Assembly (NCBI GenBank): GCA_038200275.1
Contig: JBBPYC010000036.1
Location: 12,398-76,397 of the forward strand
DNA length: 64,000 nt
Source: JBBPYC01 sp038200275
GTDB taxonomy: Bacteria > Pseudomonadota > Gammaproteobacteria > Burkholderiales > Burkholderiaceae_C
Direction of reading: 5' to 3'
Numbering within the stretch: the stretch's first letter is position 1; each line of letters begins with the position of its first letter. A model generated the notes under the pieces. It saw only the letters and a program-made list of their open reading frames with translations. It was not told the DNA's origin and made no database searches. Shown here piece after piece: positions 15,334 through 23,938 of the stretch. The translations under genes were made by a program, and so were the position numbers.

Positions 15334-15988
15334 TCACTGGCCGTCGGTACGCCACACCGATCGGGTTGCCACCCGGCAATCGATTTTCAAATCTGCAATC
15401 AGATTGACCAGGGTTGGTGTCTCGCTGTCTTCCATCCCGAAGACTTCGATCACAGTAAAGATGCGCTCGGTCGCTCGCAGGACCATAGTTGCGCTGACCC
15501 CCAAGGACTTTTCCGCCTGATCGTAGTGAAACGCTTGGTTGAATGCGACCATCGAGTTCGCGAGCCTGGTTGCGAAGCCAACCGACGTTGCCGGCTTGCC
15601 GCCGACCGACCGCGTGGGCCCTTCGAACTCGATGGATCGGTGCAAATCCGCTCTCACCGTCCTGGCTTTTCCAGGCGACGAACTGGAACATCGCCTCAGT
15701 GCCGCGATGCTGCCAGAAATGATCGCTTCAACTATGCAATCCGGCTCTGTCGGTGAGCCCCGTCTCCGCATCAAAGGCGACGTCTGCGTTCGTCGAACCG
15801 TCGGCTCGGGTTGCGAGGCTCGACAGTCGGACGCTGTAATTTCCCACCACGTCGGGCAAGCCTTCGTGGGTATACAACGGGTGCGCGATCTCCTTTTTCT
15901 CGGGCGACTGTGCGAGAGCTGGGCTCGGCAATGCGGCGATCGCAGCGAGGACCGAAGTCAACAGCCGCGTCGACGTTTTTTTTATCAA
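15334..15988 (-). pseudogene. Secreted protein pseudogene (nonsense and frameshift)
   Basis: The N-terminus has a signal peptide (MIKKTSTRLLTSVLAAIAALPSPALAQ) and continues GNYSVRLSSLATRADGSTNA to a TGA at about 15728-15730. Past the stop the same frame goes on with HFWQHRGTEAMFQFVAWKSQDG. From about 15670 the homology-like text shifts to another frame (IEFEGPTRSVGGKPATSVGF, SMVAFNQAFHYDQAEKSLG) and ends at 15334. So the gene has at least one nonsense change and one frameshift. I do not recognise the family. It lies next to a frameshifted cytochrome c gene, so this end of the operon has decayed, unless these are sequence errors. Confidence 0.6.
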
Positions 15989-16106
15989 TCGAGTGCGTGC
16001 GAAAAACCGTGCTGCTCACGGCTCATCTCCTCAAAACGCGTTGGCGACGCAGACGCTGGACTTCCCGACGATTCATGCGACTTTGCGTGATCACGTCCTT
16101 GATCAC

Positions 16107-16627
16107 CTACTTCGTCGGCTCAACTTCCAGCGGAATGCGGCGGTCGACGGTGTCGTACTCCGCCGCGCTCAGTTTTGGAAGCGTAAGCAAAAAGGCGACC
16201 ACGTCCCACAGTCCCTGGTCGCCGTGGGACGGACCCCATGCCGGCATGGCCGTGAACCGGATACCGTTCTTGGTCACCCAGAACAGCTCGGCTGCGGTCA
16301 TGTCGTCGGCATCGGCGCCAAAACTTGGTGCCTGGGGATTGATCCGACCGCCATGGGTGTGGCCTCGCGTCCTACCGGCGTGTGACACATGACGCAGTTT
16401 TTCCGATAAGTCCTGAAACCTCGGTCAAGCTGCTCAGGTTCACCGAGCTCAGGTGCCTGAATGTCTCGCGCATGTCGCTGGATCGACGCCTCCCGCACGG
16501 TCACCAACATCCAGCTCAGCGGCCGGGAATCGACCACCGTGGCCGCCACGTTGAAGAACCCGGAAAATATCACGCCGGCTGCGACGAGCAAGCCGACAAA
16601 CACAACAGCTCCGAAGGTCAACAGCAC
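16107..16627 (-). pseudogene. Membrane-anchored c-type cytochrome, frameshifted
   Basis: The first frame (from 16627) has an N-terminal membrane helix (LTFGAVVFVGLLVAAGVIF), then GFRTYRKNCVMCHTPVGR with a CxxCH haem site. Around 16345-16365 the frame changes: the second frame continues INPQAPSFGADADDMTAAEL, then NGIRFTAMPAWGPSH with the distal Met ligand and ends EVEPTK at 16107. Together they form one mono-haem cytochrome c of about 160 residues, but a single-base shift breaks it. The order cytochrome - VKOR/SPW protein - SDR on the minus strand suggests one operon. Confidence 0.75.
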
Positions 16628-16673
16628 ATGTTTGACGGGACGCCGGCCGCGTTAGGACGCGGTGGCGTACTTG

Positions 16674-18182
16674 TCAGAAGACATATCGATTCCATCCTGC
16701 ATAGGTGGCCCGGATGCGCCCGCGTGGAACCGCGAGGCAAATGAGCAGCACGCCGCAGATCACACCGTTCCAAGTGGCCTGCGGTGAACCCGCGCCGCTC
16801 AGAACCCACGGGGCGGCAATCAGCCACGCGCCGAACGCGATGTTGACGAAACGCACGGCGCGCGCGACTTCGGCAAAGGCCATCAGCGAGAACGTAACCA
16901 CCAGCGCGCCGATCAGGTGGTCGCTATTGGCCATGGCACCGGAGCTGCCGAAGCTGACGCGAGTGAAAGTCAACCACAAACCGATCGCGATGCTCAGCCA
17001 CAACGTCACCGGGTAGGTCACCCCGCGCGTGGCCTCGGACCATTGCTCGCGCTTGGTTCCAAGCCGGCCTTTGGACGAATCCTCGGTGCCGCCTTCCATC
17101 GCGTCACCGGTCCAGAAGGTGCGCCAAAACGGCTTGCCCTTGCGGCGCGCGTCGAGCAGGAACTGACCCATGGCCACGAATTCGTCGAGCGAATACGGAA
17201 TCATCAAGGCCATGGCGAGTGCCGCGATGATGCACAGCGTGCACCACGTGCCGATGACGATGGGCTGGATGATGACGAAATAGATGCTGACCACGCCGAG
17301 CGGCAAGATCAGGAACGCCAGCGCCAGCACCATCCACGGCATGGTGCGCCAGCGGTCCCTGCCGCCCATGAAAGTCATCACCATTTCGAGCATATAGACC
17401 ACGGCGCCGAGACCGGAATCTGCCACCGGCCAGGCCTTGGAGACATCCGAGGTGATGATGGTCTCAGTACCGTTAAACCTGCCGCTGCCGACGAAGAAGG
17501 GGTCCCAGGCCACGTCGATGTAGCCGAGCTGGTAGGCCGTCATGTAGCGCGCAATCAGGAAGCCGATGAAGGCGAGCACGGCGATCGGCGCGCGCTGCAC
17601 CCAGCTGGCCGGCGAATAAAGCCAGCCGGGCGGGATGTCGGGCGTGCCCATCATGCCGGCCATGCTCATGCCGGGCATCATGGGAATCAGCACCGACAGC
17701 GCAATCACCATTCCGCCGACCAGCGTGTCGTTGGCATAGGCGCCAGGCATCGGTGCCCAGAACACCAGCGGCGCAAACAACAGCCAACCGCCGACCACGG
17801 CATTGGCCCACTGTGCCCACGGATAGCGGCGTGAGGCATCCAGCGAGAGGTAGCTGAAGACCATCACCAACAGGCCGCTTGCGATGTCGCTGACGGCCAT
17901 CGCGAGATTTCGAGCCTCAAACGAAGGCAGCGCCCGTTCGGCGGTCACCCAGAGCAGGCTCGGGCTAGGCATGAATGCACTGAAATAGCCGAGTGCAAAG
18001 GGACTGGTGAGCAGCCACACGCCCAGCATCAGGTTCAGGTAGTGCGGCCACAGCAGCTTGCGGTGCTCGGCGACCATCATGTCGACTGCGCCGCCAGCCG
18101 GTGCATCGGAACTGGCAGCGCCAGCCCCCGCGTGACCAGAATGGCCGGCGTGGCCAGCATGCCCGGCGTGTGCGTCAGCCAT
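16674..18182 (-). CDS. SPW-repeat / VKOR domain fusion membrane protein
   Basis: The 502-residue protein starts with a His/Gly/Ala-rich cytoplasmic-looking stretch, then has SPW-type repeat helices (WPHYLNLMLGVWLLTSPF and PWAQWANAVVGGWLLFAP), a vitamin K epoxide reductase-like part with the WCTLC dithiol motif near residue 320, and two more SPW-like blocks (VNIAFGAWLIAAPWV). VKOR proteins oxidise partner thiol oxidoreductases using quinone. The combination suggests a membrane redox protein, linked by position to the cytochrome c downstream. ATG at 18182 overlaps the end of the SDR gene; another ATG is three codons earlier. Confidence 0.8.
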   Translation of the reverse strand: MADAHAGHAGHAGHSGHAGAGAASSDAPAGGAVDMMVAEHRKLLWPHYLNLMLGVWLLTSPFALGYFSAFMPSPSLLWVTAERALPSFEARNLAMAVSDIASGLLVMVFSYLSLDASRRYPWAQWANAVVGGWLLFAPLVFWAPMPGAYANDTLVGGMVIALSVLIPMMPGMSMAGMMGTPDIPPGWLYSPASWVQRAPIAVLAFIGFLIARYMTAYQLGYIDVAWDPFFVGSGRFNGTETIITSDVSKAWPVADSGLGAVVYMLEMVMTFMGGRDRWRTMPWMVLALAFLILPLGVVSIYFVIIQPIVIGTWCTLCIIAALAMALMIPYSLDEFVAMGQFLLDARRKGKPFWRTFWTGDAMEGGTEDSSKGRLGTKREQWSEATRGVTYPVTLWLSIAIGLWLTFTRVSFGSSGAMANSDHLIGALVVTFSLMAFAEVARAVRFVNIAFGAWLIAAPWVLSGAGSPQATWNGVICGVLLICLAVPRGRIRATYAGWNRYVF

Positions 18183-19428
18183 GGTGTCCATCCTTCACTT
18201 GTCGAGGCTCCAAAGCCATTCCGCACTTAGGGCATCCGCCCGGTTCATCACTGACGACCTCGGGGTGCATGGGACAGCTGTAACCGGGGGCATCGGCCTG
18301 CCGCTGGACGTCGGCACTTGCTGCCGGCCCAGCTTCGTCAGCAGAGGCGACCTCGGCCACCATCATGGCCGATGGGGCCGGCTCCAGCGCGTGCTCGCGG
18401 TACCAACCCACGGGGTCGGCCTTCAACGCAGCCACCATCTTGGGCAAAGTCTCGCGCAAGGAGCGTTGGGGGGACCAGTCGAGCAAGCTGTGAGCGCGCG
18501 AAATATCGAGGGCGTAGTGATCGTTGGCTCGATCAATCATCCAGGGCTTGATGAACGGGGCCTGTCCGGGCATATGGTCCTCTACCCAGGCGCCGACCTT
18601 TGCGATCAGCCCGGGCACGTTGTGTGTCTCCCACGATTCGCCCAGGATCAGCCGCTGGAAGGTGTGCTGCAACTCGTCGTAGCTCAAGGCGTCCCGCTCA
18701 CCGATGAGAATCGCAGTCTCCTTAGGCAACTCGGCGCGCCGTTGCACGGCCTTCTCGATCGCATCGACCACGTCGTCCATGTGCACGTACGACTGACCAT
18801 GCGAGGTTTCGCCTGAATACAGATGGCTGGCGAGTTGGCGCTCGAAGATGCGTTGCATCTGGTTTGCCAAGGGCGGTGAATGACAGACATCGTCGTAGAC
18901 ACCGGCGAAGCGAAGTAATACGGCCGATATGGCTCCGCGTTCAGCGCGGATGAGGGCCTCGGTTCGAACCTTGGACTCGGGGTAAGCCCAGGTCGGCCCG
19001 ATCGGCCCTTCTTCGTCGATGAACTGCCCTGGCTCGACGGGGCTGTGAACGAGCATCGTGCTCGAGAAAATGAATTGCTCGACCTCAAAGCTTTCGCGTA
19101 GCCCGAGCAACAGCCGGCGCGTGCCTTCCACCGTGATCTGATCGTATTTGGAGCTCGGCTTGCCGACGAAGTCGTAGTAGGCAGCCAGGTGCACCACCGC
19201 AGCCACCTTCTGCCCATGATGTTCGCGGAGCATCCGCAGCCCCTCGCGAACGCCGTCGACCGAGGCGACGTCGACGGCGATGCGCACGCACTCGGGCGGC
19301 GGCGGCTCGGGAGCGGAGAGGTCGAAGCCGACGACGTTGTCGAAGCGCTCGCGCAGCCGCTTCATCACTGCGGTACCGATGCGGCCGTTGGAGCCGGTGA
19401 TGAGGACGATGTCGCCTTTGGGATTCAT
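18175..19428 (-). CDS. NAD-dependent epimerase/dehydratase with C-terminal heavy-metal-binding domain
   Basis: Residues 1-340 of this 417-residue protein are an extended short-chain dehydrogenase: GSNGRIG in the nucleotide loop after VLITG, DVASVDGV for the adenine end, and YPESK as the catalytic Tyr-Lys motif. The C-terminus (about residues 378-410) carries YSCPMHPEVVSDEPGGCPKC, the small metal-binding domain usually found in CusB-like or P-type ATPase proteins. This fusion is unusual and may tie a sugar- or cofactor-modifying enzyme to metal sensing. ATG at 19428 precedes the Rossmann start; no strong ribosome site is visible. Divergent from the PRC-barrel gene, with two palindromes in between. 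Confidence 0.85.
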   Translation of the reverse strand: MNPKGDIVLITGSNGRIGTAVMKRLRERFDNVVGFDLSAPEPPPPECVRIAVDVASVDGVREGLRMLREHHGQKVAAVVHLAAYYDFVGKPSSKYDQITVEGTRRLLLGLRESFEVEQFIFSSTMLVHSPVEPGQFIDEEGPIGPTWAYPESKVRTEALIRAERGAISAVLLRFAGVYDDVCHSPPLANQMQRIFERQLASHLYSGETSHGQSYVHMDDVVDAIEKAVQRRAELPKETAILIGERDALSYDELQHTFQRLILGESWETHNVPGLIAKVGAWVEDHMPGQAPFIKPWMIDRANDHYALDISRAHSLLDWSPQRSLRETLPKMVAALKADPVGWYREHALEPAPSAMMVAEVASADEAGPAASADVQRQADAPGYSCPMHPEVVSDEPGGCPKCGMALEPRQVKDGHHG

Positions 19429-19547
19429 GTTGACTGCGTTCCAGTGCGGGACTATTCGGACTACCAAGACCAGCGCGACGTGTGCGGCACCGAACGGGTT
19501 GCGTTTCAGGACGTCGACTCATGATTGGCGACGAGCGCGGCTTCGTC

Positions 19548-19563
19548 TGTGCGTTGCCGCACA
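19548..19563. promoter_or_regulatory. TGTGCG-TTGC-CGCACA palindrome (site 6)
   Basis: Perfect 6-bp arms, preceded by GTC. Its centre is about 127 nt upstream of the SDR gene (minus) and about 122 nt upstream of the PRC-barrel gene (plus). Confidence 0.65.
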
Positions 19564-19595
19564 CAGACCGATCACCAATCACCCCTTGCTTGCTG

Positions 19596-19611
19596 TGTGC
19601 GGTAACACACA
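19596..19611. promoter_or_regulatory. TGTGCG-GTAA-CACACA palindrome (site 7)
   Basis: One mismatch in the right arm, followed by GAC. Its centre is 74 nt upstream of the PRC-barrel gene start. It lies 48 bp from site 6, centre to centre. Confidence 0.6.
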
Positions 19612-19677
19612 GACAGCGCAGGCAAGCCACGCGCACAGTCGTTGCACGCGATTCAGCGAACCTGATGGAGTGAAACG

Positions 19678-20502
19678 ATGTTGCGCAACATAAAAGACCT
19701 CGAGGGCTATGCCATGAGCGCCACGGACGGCGTCATCGGTCACGTCAAGGACCTCTACTTCGACGATGAAGGCTGGACTGTTCGCTATCTCGTCGTCGAT
19801 GCCGGCAGTTGGCTGTCGAGTCGCAAGGTGCTGATCTCGCCCTTTTCCGTTGGCAAGCCGAATACGTCAGAAAAGGTGTTGCCGATCTCGTTGACACGGG
19901 AGAAAGTGAAGAACAGCCCGGACATCGATACCGACAAGCCGGTTTCGCGCCAGCACGAGATCGACTACCTCGGTTACTACGGCTATCCGCTGTATTGGGG
20001 CGGTGCTGGGTACTGGGGCGCAGGAATCTACCCCGGGTCGATGTTGTCGGGCTGGGGCGAAGACCGCGGGCGAAGCTGGGAGACCAGCCCGAATGACGCC
20101 ACCACGGCGCCGGCGGAATCGCAACCCGAAGCAAAAGCGGACTCCCACCTGCGCAGTTGCGAGGCCGTCAAGCGCTACTACGTGCACGCCAGGGACGGCG
20201 ACATCGGACACGTGCACAGCATGCTCGTTGATGACGAGACCTGGGCGATTCGCTATCTCGTTGTCGATACGAGCAACTGGTGGCTCGGACACCAGGTGCT
20301 CATTGCGCCGCAATGGATCGACAGTGTGGGCTGGCTCCACGCGACGGTCTCGGCTGACTTGACGCGGCAAGCCATCAAGGACTCGCCGCCTTACGTGCAC
20401 ACCGCGCCGTTGGACCGTCATCAGGAGGCGAGCCTGTACGAACACTACGGCCGTCGCAGCTACTGGTCCGACGATCTGACACTGGATCGCGGCGCGACAT
20501 GA
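19678..20502 (+). CDS. Double PRC-barrel domain protein
   Basis: The 274-residue protein holds two PRC-barrel domains: residues 1-75 (LRNIKDLEGYAMSATDGVIG, VRYLVVDAGSWLSSRKVLI) and about 160-240 (GDIGHVHSMLVDDETWAIRYLVVD, GHQVLIAPQWI). Between them is a Tyr/Gly/Trp-rich linker (LGYYGYPLYWGGAGYWG). PRC barrels occur in photosynthetic reaction centre H subunits and RimM and often act as binding modules in stress proteins. GGAG precedes the ATG. Two palindromes lie upstream. Confidence 0.88.
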   Translation: MLRNIKDLEGYAMSATDGVIGHVKDLYFDDEGWTVRYLVVDAGSWLSSRKVLISPFSVGKPNTSEKVLPISLTREKVKNSPDIDTDKPVSRQHEIDYLGYYGYPLYWGGAGYWGAGIYPGSMLSGWGEDRGRSWETSPNDATTAPAESQPEAKADSHLRSCEAVKRYYVHARDGDIGHVHSMLVDDETWAIRYLVVDTSNWWLGHQVLIAPQWIDSVGWLHATVSADLTRQAIKDSPPYVHTAPLDRHQEASLYEHYGRRSYWSDDLTLDRGAT

Positions 20503-20630
20503 CCTGCTGCCCGTGGCCATCGCCGCTGCTGCGCGGACGATCCGAAACGCGCCATCGATTCGTCTCCCATTGGCGGACTAGCAACTCGCATGACAGCCGT
20601 GTTTATTGATCAATTCACCAGGAGAGCATT

Positions 20631-21578
20631 ATGTTTTTGAATCAGAGAAATCATCACCAGCGCCCGAGCAGCAAACCGCAAACGATCATCGTGGCCGTGT
20701 CGGCGGTCCTGTCGATCGGCTTTGCGGGTCCGTTGCTCGCGGCATCTCCACCGCAGTTGGTGGCGGCCAACGACGCGCCTGCAAACTCCACCGCCGCTGC
20801 CGACAAGAAGCCAGACCATGCCTGCATGGGCGATCTGCGCACCTTCTCCGAGCAGATGCAAAAGGACGGGTACTGGCTGCGTGGCTCCAGTCTCGGCTAT
20901 GGCTATCCCTTGTACGGATACGGATACGGATACGGATACGAAAGTGGCTACGGCTACGGAGGGCTGGGAACAGCGGTAGGCGGTGGCACGACGGATGCGT
21001 GGGGTTATCCGTCGGCGCGACCGGGCTATGAAATTCGCACACTCATTGGCTCAGCCAGCATCCTTGCCGAGCAAGGCGAAAGCGTAGCATGCCGCGGGGT
21101 GCTTGCGGCGGCTCGGAACTTGTACGGCCGTTATGCCGCCGACCTCCGCGAAGGCAAAGCGCCGAGAGCGGATTTGGTGGGTTGGAAGCGGCAACAGCTT
21201 GCAGGCGCCGAGCCCGTTGCAGCAAGCGAGCACGCCTATCGATCGGATCAGTTGATCGGAACCGACGTGCTTACGCCCAAGGGCGAGGACCTCGGCAGCG
21301 TCTCCGATCTCGTGACAAGCCCGAAGACCGGGAAGATCAGCTATCTGGTCGTCGGCCGCGGGGGCATCTTCGGGATCGGTGAGAACTACATTCCGGTGCC
21401 GTGGGAAAGTTTCAAAGCGACGTCCGGTCTCGGCATGCTGGTGCTCGATACAACGAAGAACGTTATCGATTCCGCTCCCCGGGTGCGAAGGAATGAGTTC
21501 GCGCCCCATGGCGATTTCGTTTCTCAAAGCGAGAAGATCGATGCTTACTGGAGCGGAAAGGTTTCTGGTCTGAAGTAG
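20631..21578 (+). CDS. Exported PRC-barrel protein with Gly-Tyr repeat
   Basis: The 315-residue protein has an N-terminal signal peptide (PQTIIVAVSAVLSIGFAGPLLAA), a four-helix-like stretch, a GYGYGYGYESGYGYGG repeat near residues 93-110, and a C-terminal PRC-barrel (YRSDQLIGTDVLTPKGEDLG, KISYLVVGRGG, PVPWESFK) typical of periplasmic stress proteins. AGGAG lies upstream of the ATG. It follows the double PRC-barrel gene by 128 nt and is likely in the same transcript. Confidence 0.85.
   Translation: MFLNQRNHHQRPSSKPQTIIVAVSAVLSIGFAGPLLAASPPQLVAANDAPANSTAAADKKPDHACMGDLRTFSEQMQKDGYWLRGSSLGYGYPLYGYGYGYGYESGYGYGGLGTAVGGGTTDAWGYPSARPGYEIRTLIGSASILAEQGESVACRGVLAAARNLYGRYAADLREGKAPRADLVGWKRQQLAGAEPVAASEHAYRSDQLIGTDVLTPKGEDLGSVSDLVTSPKTGKISYLVVGRGGIFGIGENYIPVPWESFKATSGLGMLVLDTTKNVIDSAPRVRRNEFAPHGDFVSQSEKIDAYWSGKVSGLK
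20913..20940 (+). repeat. Short GGATAC tandem repeat coding for Gly-Tyr
   Basis: The hexamer GGATAC occurs about four times in a row within the exported PRC-barrel gene and encodes the GY repeat. It keeps the frame when units are gained or lost, so length could vary between strains. Confidence 0.6.
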
Positions 21579-21782
21579 AGATTCCCGGCGCGCCCTCGGA
21601 CAGAAGCGCTGCGCAACTCGCTTCGCCGCTTCTGGAAACGAGGGGTCTTTGACCCGTACGCAAATACGGAGTCCAAGCTGCACTCGATTGGCTCGCGCCG
21701 CCGCCCTGTCACTGCCCATCGGCTTCGACGCACGCAGTCCGCGTTCGATCCGAATGCTTGACTTTCATACGAAGAGAACTCC

Positions 21783-22628
21783 ATGGCAAAGACCCATCGC
21801 AGCAAGAAGCACAGCAAGCCCATGGAAGGCGACGCGTCCGACGCCGGTCAAGGCAACACCGACGGCGAGGCTGCACGTGCGGACTACAAGGCGCAGCTGC
21901 ATCTCCTTCGGATCGAGCTGGTCAAGCTGCAGCGCCACTTCATCCGCTGCGAAGACTCGATCCTCGTGCTCCTCGAAGGCCGCGACGCGTCCGGCAAGGA
22001 CGGGAGCATCAAGCGCATCGTCAAGAACCTGAGCCCGCGGGATACACGCGTCGTCGCGCTCGGCAAGCCGTCGGACCGCGAGCGCCGCGCGTGGTACTTC
22101 CAGCGCTACGTGTCGCAACTGCCGGTTGCCGAGGAGCTCGTCCTCTTCAACCGCAGCTGGTACAACCGCGCCGGTGTCGAGCACGTGATGGGGTTTTGCA
22201 CCAAAGCCGAGCATGAGGAATTCATGAATTCGGTGCCCAAGTTCGAGGAGATGCTCGTCAACTCCGGCATCACCCTACTCAAGTACTACCTTGACATTGG
22301 CAAGGACGAGCAGTCCCGGCGCCTGGCTGCACGCCATCGCGACCCGCTCAAGCAGTGGAAGATCAGCCCCGTCGACGCTGTGGCCATCAAGCGTTGGAAC
22401 GCGTACTCCGAAGCGCGCGATGCGATGTTGATGCGCACGCATACGGCCATCGCCCCCTGGCACATCATCCATACCGACGACAAACGCCTGGCACGCCTGA
22501 ACCTGATGCGCGACATCCTGTCGCGGCTTCACTACACCGGCAAGAAGACCAAACTCGTTCAACCCGATCCCGAGATTGCCTTCGAATTCACGCCCGACTG
22601 CATTAAGTCGGCGCGCCTGGCCGCTTGA
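21783..22628 (+). CDS. ppk2: Polyphosphate kinase 2
   Basis: The 281-residue protein is a class I-type PPK2: Walker A GRDASGKDGSIKRI, the lid/Walker B region with LPVAEELVLFNRSWYNRAG, and the conserved KYYLDIGKDEQ-like segment (here LKYYLDIGKDEQSRRLAAR) followed by DPLKQWKISPVD. PPK2 moves phosphate between polyphosphate and GDP or ADP in the cytoplasm and supports energy balance under stress. The first 35 residues are Lys/His/Ser-rich and poorly conserved. Start at the ATG at 21783. Confidence 0.93.
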   Translation: MAKTHRSKKHSKPMEGDASDAGQGNTDGEAARADYKAQLHLLRIELVKLQRHFIRCEDSILVLLEGRDASGKDGSIKRIVKNLSPRDTRVVALGKPSDRERRAWYFQRYVSQLPVAEELVLFNRSWYNRAGVEHVMGFCTKAEHEEFMNSVPKFEEMLVNSGITLLKYYLDIGKDEQSRRLAARHRDPLKQWKISPVDAVAIKRWNAYSEARDAMLMRTHTAIAPWHIIHTDDKRLARLNLMRDILSRLHYTGKKTKLVQPDPEIAFEFTPDCIKSARLAA

Positions 22629-22651
22629 ATGCACCGACGAATGGAATGACC

Positions 22652-23296
22652 ATGATGAAGAGCATGATGGAAGTCGCAGGGCTGGCGTCGGTGTTGGGCA
22701 TGACCGGAGGCATGCGGCGGCTCGCCGCTCTCCCCGGGATGCGCAGCGCCAACGTCAAACAAGGCAGCGGCAGCGCCACCGTCCCCCAAGACGAAACACG
22801 CAAAAGTCTGCAAGCGATTCCAGTGCGTTGGAGCTGTTGTACGGGGCGCCCGCAGCAGTTTCACGACCGCAGCCTGCACGACGTCGAGCCGATGGCACGG
22901 CTCCCGACCTATGGTATCGATGCCGCTGAGCCGGCGCCGCTCGGCCTGCCCCCCGCGGCGGCCGTCCGCCAGACGCTGGGGCGCGCCGGCTGGCGAATCG
23001 GTGATATCGAGCGTACCGAGAGCAGCGTAGCCTTCTCCGCGATCGTGCTGGGCATTGTCACGGAGCTTGGGATTTCCGAGTGGATCGTTGAGGCCGAACG
23101 CATCGCGATCCCCCTCAGTCATCCCATCGGCGAGCGCGGTGCGATCCGGACGACGCCATCGCCGGACGCGCTCTGCCGCAACCGGCGGCGCCGTGCCCCG
23201 GTGCGCCGCGGTGCATCGGCGACAGCCAGCACGTTGCGCTCGTCCTCGAGTCCATTTCCGAAGGAACATAGAGGAGCAAACCAATGGAAGCGCTAG
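22652..23296 (+). pseudogene. Open chimeric remnant: HMA-like copy joined to thiolase C-terminus-like sequence
   Basis: Residues 1-56 align by eye with the cysteine-less HMA domains at 6482 and 7063 (MMEVAGLASVLGM, LAALPGM, SATVPQDETR). From about residue 75 the text resembles the end of acetyl-CoA acetyltransferases: DAAEPAPLGLPPAAAVRQTL, GRAGWRIGDIERTESSVAFSA, IPLSHPIGERGAI. The catalytic signatures are altered (NEAFA reads SSVAFSA, GHP reads SHP), so thiolase activity is unlikely. The frame nevertheless stays open for 214 codons and overlaps the start of the YHS gene by 13 nt. It may be a decayed fusion of two genes or a new open frame that is still translated. Confidence 0.5.
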
Positions 23297-23625
23297 GCTA
23301 TTTCCTGTTCTGGGCCGGTCTCGTCTTCCTCGTGGTGCGCTTGGGTAGCGAAGCGCAGGTCATGCGTGACGTTCCAGGGCCGCGTCGCGTGCCCGAAAAA
23401 GCCTCGAGGGTCAATCCGAAGCAGCTCGGCTGGACTGCGCCAAAGACTGCCGTCGATCCGGTCTGCGGCACGACGGTGCAAACGAACGTCGCCAAGTCTT
23501 CCGTCGACGACGGCGCCGTCCACTACTTCTGTTCGCGCGACTGTCGCGAGCGCTTTGAAGCGGCTCCCAAGCTCTATCTCGGACAACCGCCCGAAGCACC
23601 ACCGGAGGCAATGAGCCATGGCTAG
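23284..23625 (+). CDS. Membrane-anchored YHS-domain protein
   Basis: The 113-residue protein has an N-terminal helix (ALGYFLFWAGLVFLVVRLG), then a YHS domain from about residue 56 (AVDPVCGTTVQTNVAKSSVD, HYFCSRDCRERFEAAPKLYL). GGAG stands before the ATG. It overlaps the DUF5676 gene by 8 nt. The pair repeats the YHS + DUF5676 arrangement at 1413-1946, in reverse order, and is probably involved in metal handling at the membrane. Confidence 0.88.
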   Translation: MEALGYFLFWAGLVFLVVRLGSEAQVMRDVPGPRRVPEKASRVNPKQLGWTAPKTAVDPVCGTTVQTNVAKSSVDDGAVHYFCSRDCRERFEAAPKLYLGQPPEAPPEAMSHG

Positions 23626-23938
23626 GATCAGGAGTTCGCCGGGGTACCGCGGCACGCCACTGCCAGTCGGGACTGTGCAGGTACCGCGCATTCCGGTGCT
23701 CGCATTCGGGATGAGCTTGGGCATCTTCCTTGCGATCACGTTTTCACTATGCGTCGGTTTCGATCTTCTGTTCCCGGGATACGCGATGCACCAGGGTTGG
23801 ATGCGCCTGCTACCGGGCTTCACCTGGCTCAGCTGGCCGAGCTTCGGCCTCGGGCTCGCCGAGAGCTTTGCCTACGGCTGGTATATCGCACTGATCTTCG
23901 CGCCGTTGTTCAATCTCTTTGCCAGATGGTGGAAGTGA
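23618..23938 (+). CDS. DUF5676 family membrane protein (second copy)
   Basis: A 106-residue protein with two membrane helices around LLPGFTWLSWPSFGLGLAES and the end FNLFARWWK, as in DUF5676. Compared with the copy at 1686 it has 20 extra residues at the N-terminus. Its ATG lies inside the end of the YHS gene, an overlap that points to coupled translation. Confidence 0.85.
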   Translation: MARIRSSPGYRGTPLPVGTVQVPRIPVLAFGMSLGIFLAITFSLCVGFDLLFPGYAMHQGWMRLLPGFTWLSWPSFGLGLAESFAYGWYIALIFAPLFNLFARWWK

